DNA of 6,163 bases from contig JAUILW010000212.1 in NCBI GenBank assembly GCA_030432795.1, positions 1 to 6,163 of the forward strand. Direction: 5' to 3'. The DNA is from Gammaproteobacteria bacterium. Its GTDB lineage: Bacteria > Pseudomonadota > Gammaproteobacteria > Pseudomonadales > Azotimanducaceae. Shown here in pieces: positions 5,557 to 6,163 of the stretch. Under the pieces are notes generated by a model. It did no database searches. It saw only the letters and a program-made list of their open reading frames with translations, and had not been told where the DNA came from. How positions within the stretch are numbered: the first letter of the stretch is position 1; every line of letters starts with the position of its first letter. The position numbers were made by a program, and so were the translations under genes.

Positions 5557-6163
5557 CGCACCGGGCGAGCGCCTCGTAAGCATCCGCAAACGCCTCGCGC
5601 AACGCGCTCTGCGTGGGAGCGGCACGCGGGCAGGCAGTAATGCTGATGTTCAAGTGCTCGCCGACGCTGAAGCAGGCTACGGCAAGCCCGAGGCCGTGGA
5701 ACAGCATGGACAGGAAGTAAGAAGCCTCGAGCCTGGCACCGGCAAGCGTCGGAGCGTCAACAGGTCCACGCACGTTTGAAAGCACGACGTGGAAGGGCCA
5801 GCGCGTATGCCGGTCGAGGCCGGTGCGTTCGCCGATGCGCAGCATGGCCGTGAGCGCCGCGCTGAGGCCAGGCACCTCCGGATTCCAGCCGGCGATCTCG
5901 CCAAGGCCACGTACCTGGGACTTGGCTTCGGTGCTGTGCTGCGCGATCAGGCGCAAACGTTGTAGCGGATCAGCGACGGTGCTTGCCAGATCCACACGAA
6001 TCGAAGCGGTTGCGTTAGTGGCCTTCTCCAGCCGCGTCGTGGTTGGCAGGGCGACGCTGCACAAGCCATGCAGTGGCGTGCTTTCGTTGACGCCGAGCGC
6101 ACCGCTGACCAGTGCGAGAAACACATCGTTGAGCTTGCAGCCTTCCTGGCGGGAGAGCTGCGC
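5528..6163 (-). CDS. WS/DGAT wax ester synthase/diacylglycerol acyltransferase (N-terminus beyond right edge)
   Basis: The visible 211 residues are the C-terminal half of a WS/DGAT enzyme, which transfers the acyl group of acyl-CoA to fatty alcohols or diacylglycerol to make storage wax esters or triacylglycerol, usually at the inner face of the membrane. The frame is open to the window edge. KLNDVFLALVSGAL (10-23) is the conserved ND motif segment. DPLQRLRLIAQHS (65-77) and PFHVVLSNVRGP (123-134) belong to the C-terminal domain, followed by LAGARLEASYFLSMLFHGLGLAVACFSVGEHLNI (from 140). The usual SNVPGP reads SNVRGP here. The HHxxxDG catalytic motif would lie upstream, outside the window, so activity cannot be judged. 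The protein ends RTRMPEPR; its last codons overlap the end of the convergent plus-strand gene. A GTG at 6122-6124 is an internal Val codon, not the start. Confidence 0.9.
   Translation of the reverse strand, partial: AQLSRQEGCKLNDVFLALVSGALGVNESTPLHGLCSVALPTTTRLEKATNATASIRVDLASTVADPLQRLRLIAQHSTEAKSQVRGLGEIAGWNPEVPGLSAALTAMLRIGERTGLDRHTRWPFHVVLSNVRGPVDAPTLAGARLEASYFLSMLFHGLGLAVACFSVGEHLNISITACPRAAPTQSALREAFADAYEALARCVRTRMPEPR

Noticed and set aside
1..6163. Mobile element, CRISPR array, toxin-antitoxin or defence system
   Set aside because: No transposase or integrase motifs, no terminal inverted repeats or regularly spaced direct repeats, and no small paired genes were seen; all sizeable coding space is taken by metabolic or folding genes.

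Overview
This is a GC-rich, gene-dense window (about 60% or more G+C by eye) that looks like ordinary chromosome from a Pseudomonadota bacterium, most likely a gammaproteobacterium. The reasons are a HemN whose active-site numbering matches the E. coli enzyme, a SlyD-type FKBP with a short His-rich tail, and the pairing of an acyl-CoA dehydrogenase with a wax-ester/diacylglycerol acyltransferase. I see no phage genes, insertion sequences, CRISPR arrays, rRNA or tRNA genes. Species assignment is not possible from the sequence alone.

Layout. Five genes run leftward on the minus strand from about 4422 to the left edge: a SlyD-like FKBP prolyl isomerase (3955-4422), an exported ChbG/YdjC-type carbohydrate deacetylase (2940-3962, start overlapping the slyD stop), oxygen-independent coproporphyrinogen III oxidase hemN (1521-2900), an EthD-domain protein (921-1481), and an acyl-CoA dehydrogenase cut by the left edge (1-845). 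The gaps are -8, 39, 39 and 75 bases, so the first four could be one transcript. The acyl-CoA dehydrogenase may have its own weak promoter. A 204-base divergent regulatory region (4423-4626) separates this cluster from a plus-strand gene for a secreted or lipid-anchored protein resembling the acetoacetate decarboxylase superfamily (4627-5556). That gene converges on, and overlaps by 29 bases, the C-terminal part of a minus-strand WS/DGAT acyltransferase that is cut by the right edge (5528-6163).

How the genes work together. Two enzymes concern acyl-CoA metabolism: the dehydrogenase oxidises acyl-CoA and the WS/DGAT enzyme stores acyl groups as wax ester or triacylglycerol. HemN makes protoporphyrinogen precursors without oxygen. 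The FKBP and the exported deacetylase are translationally coupled, but I see no single pathway joining all the genes. The most notable items are the exported acetoacetate-decarboxylase-like protein, a leader hairpin that pairs with the slyD ribosome binding site, a perfect 8-base inverted repeat in the hemN leader, and two operator-like palindromes in the divergent promoter region. I do not see convincing evidence of a new multi-gene defence or mobile system here.
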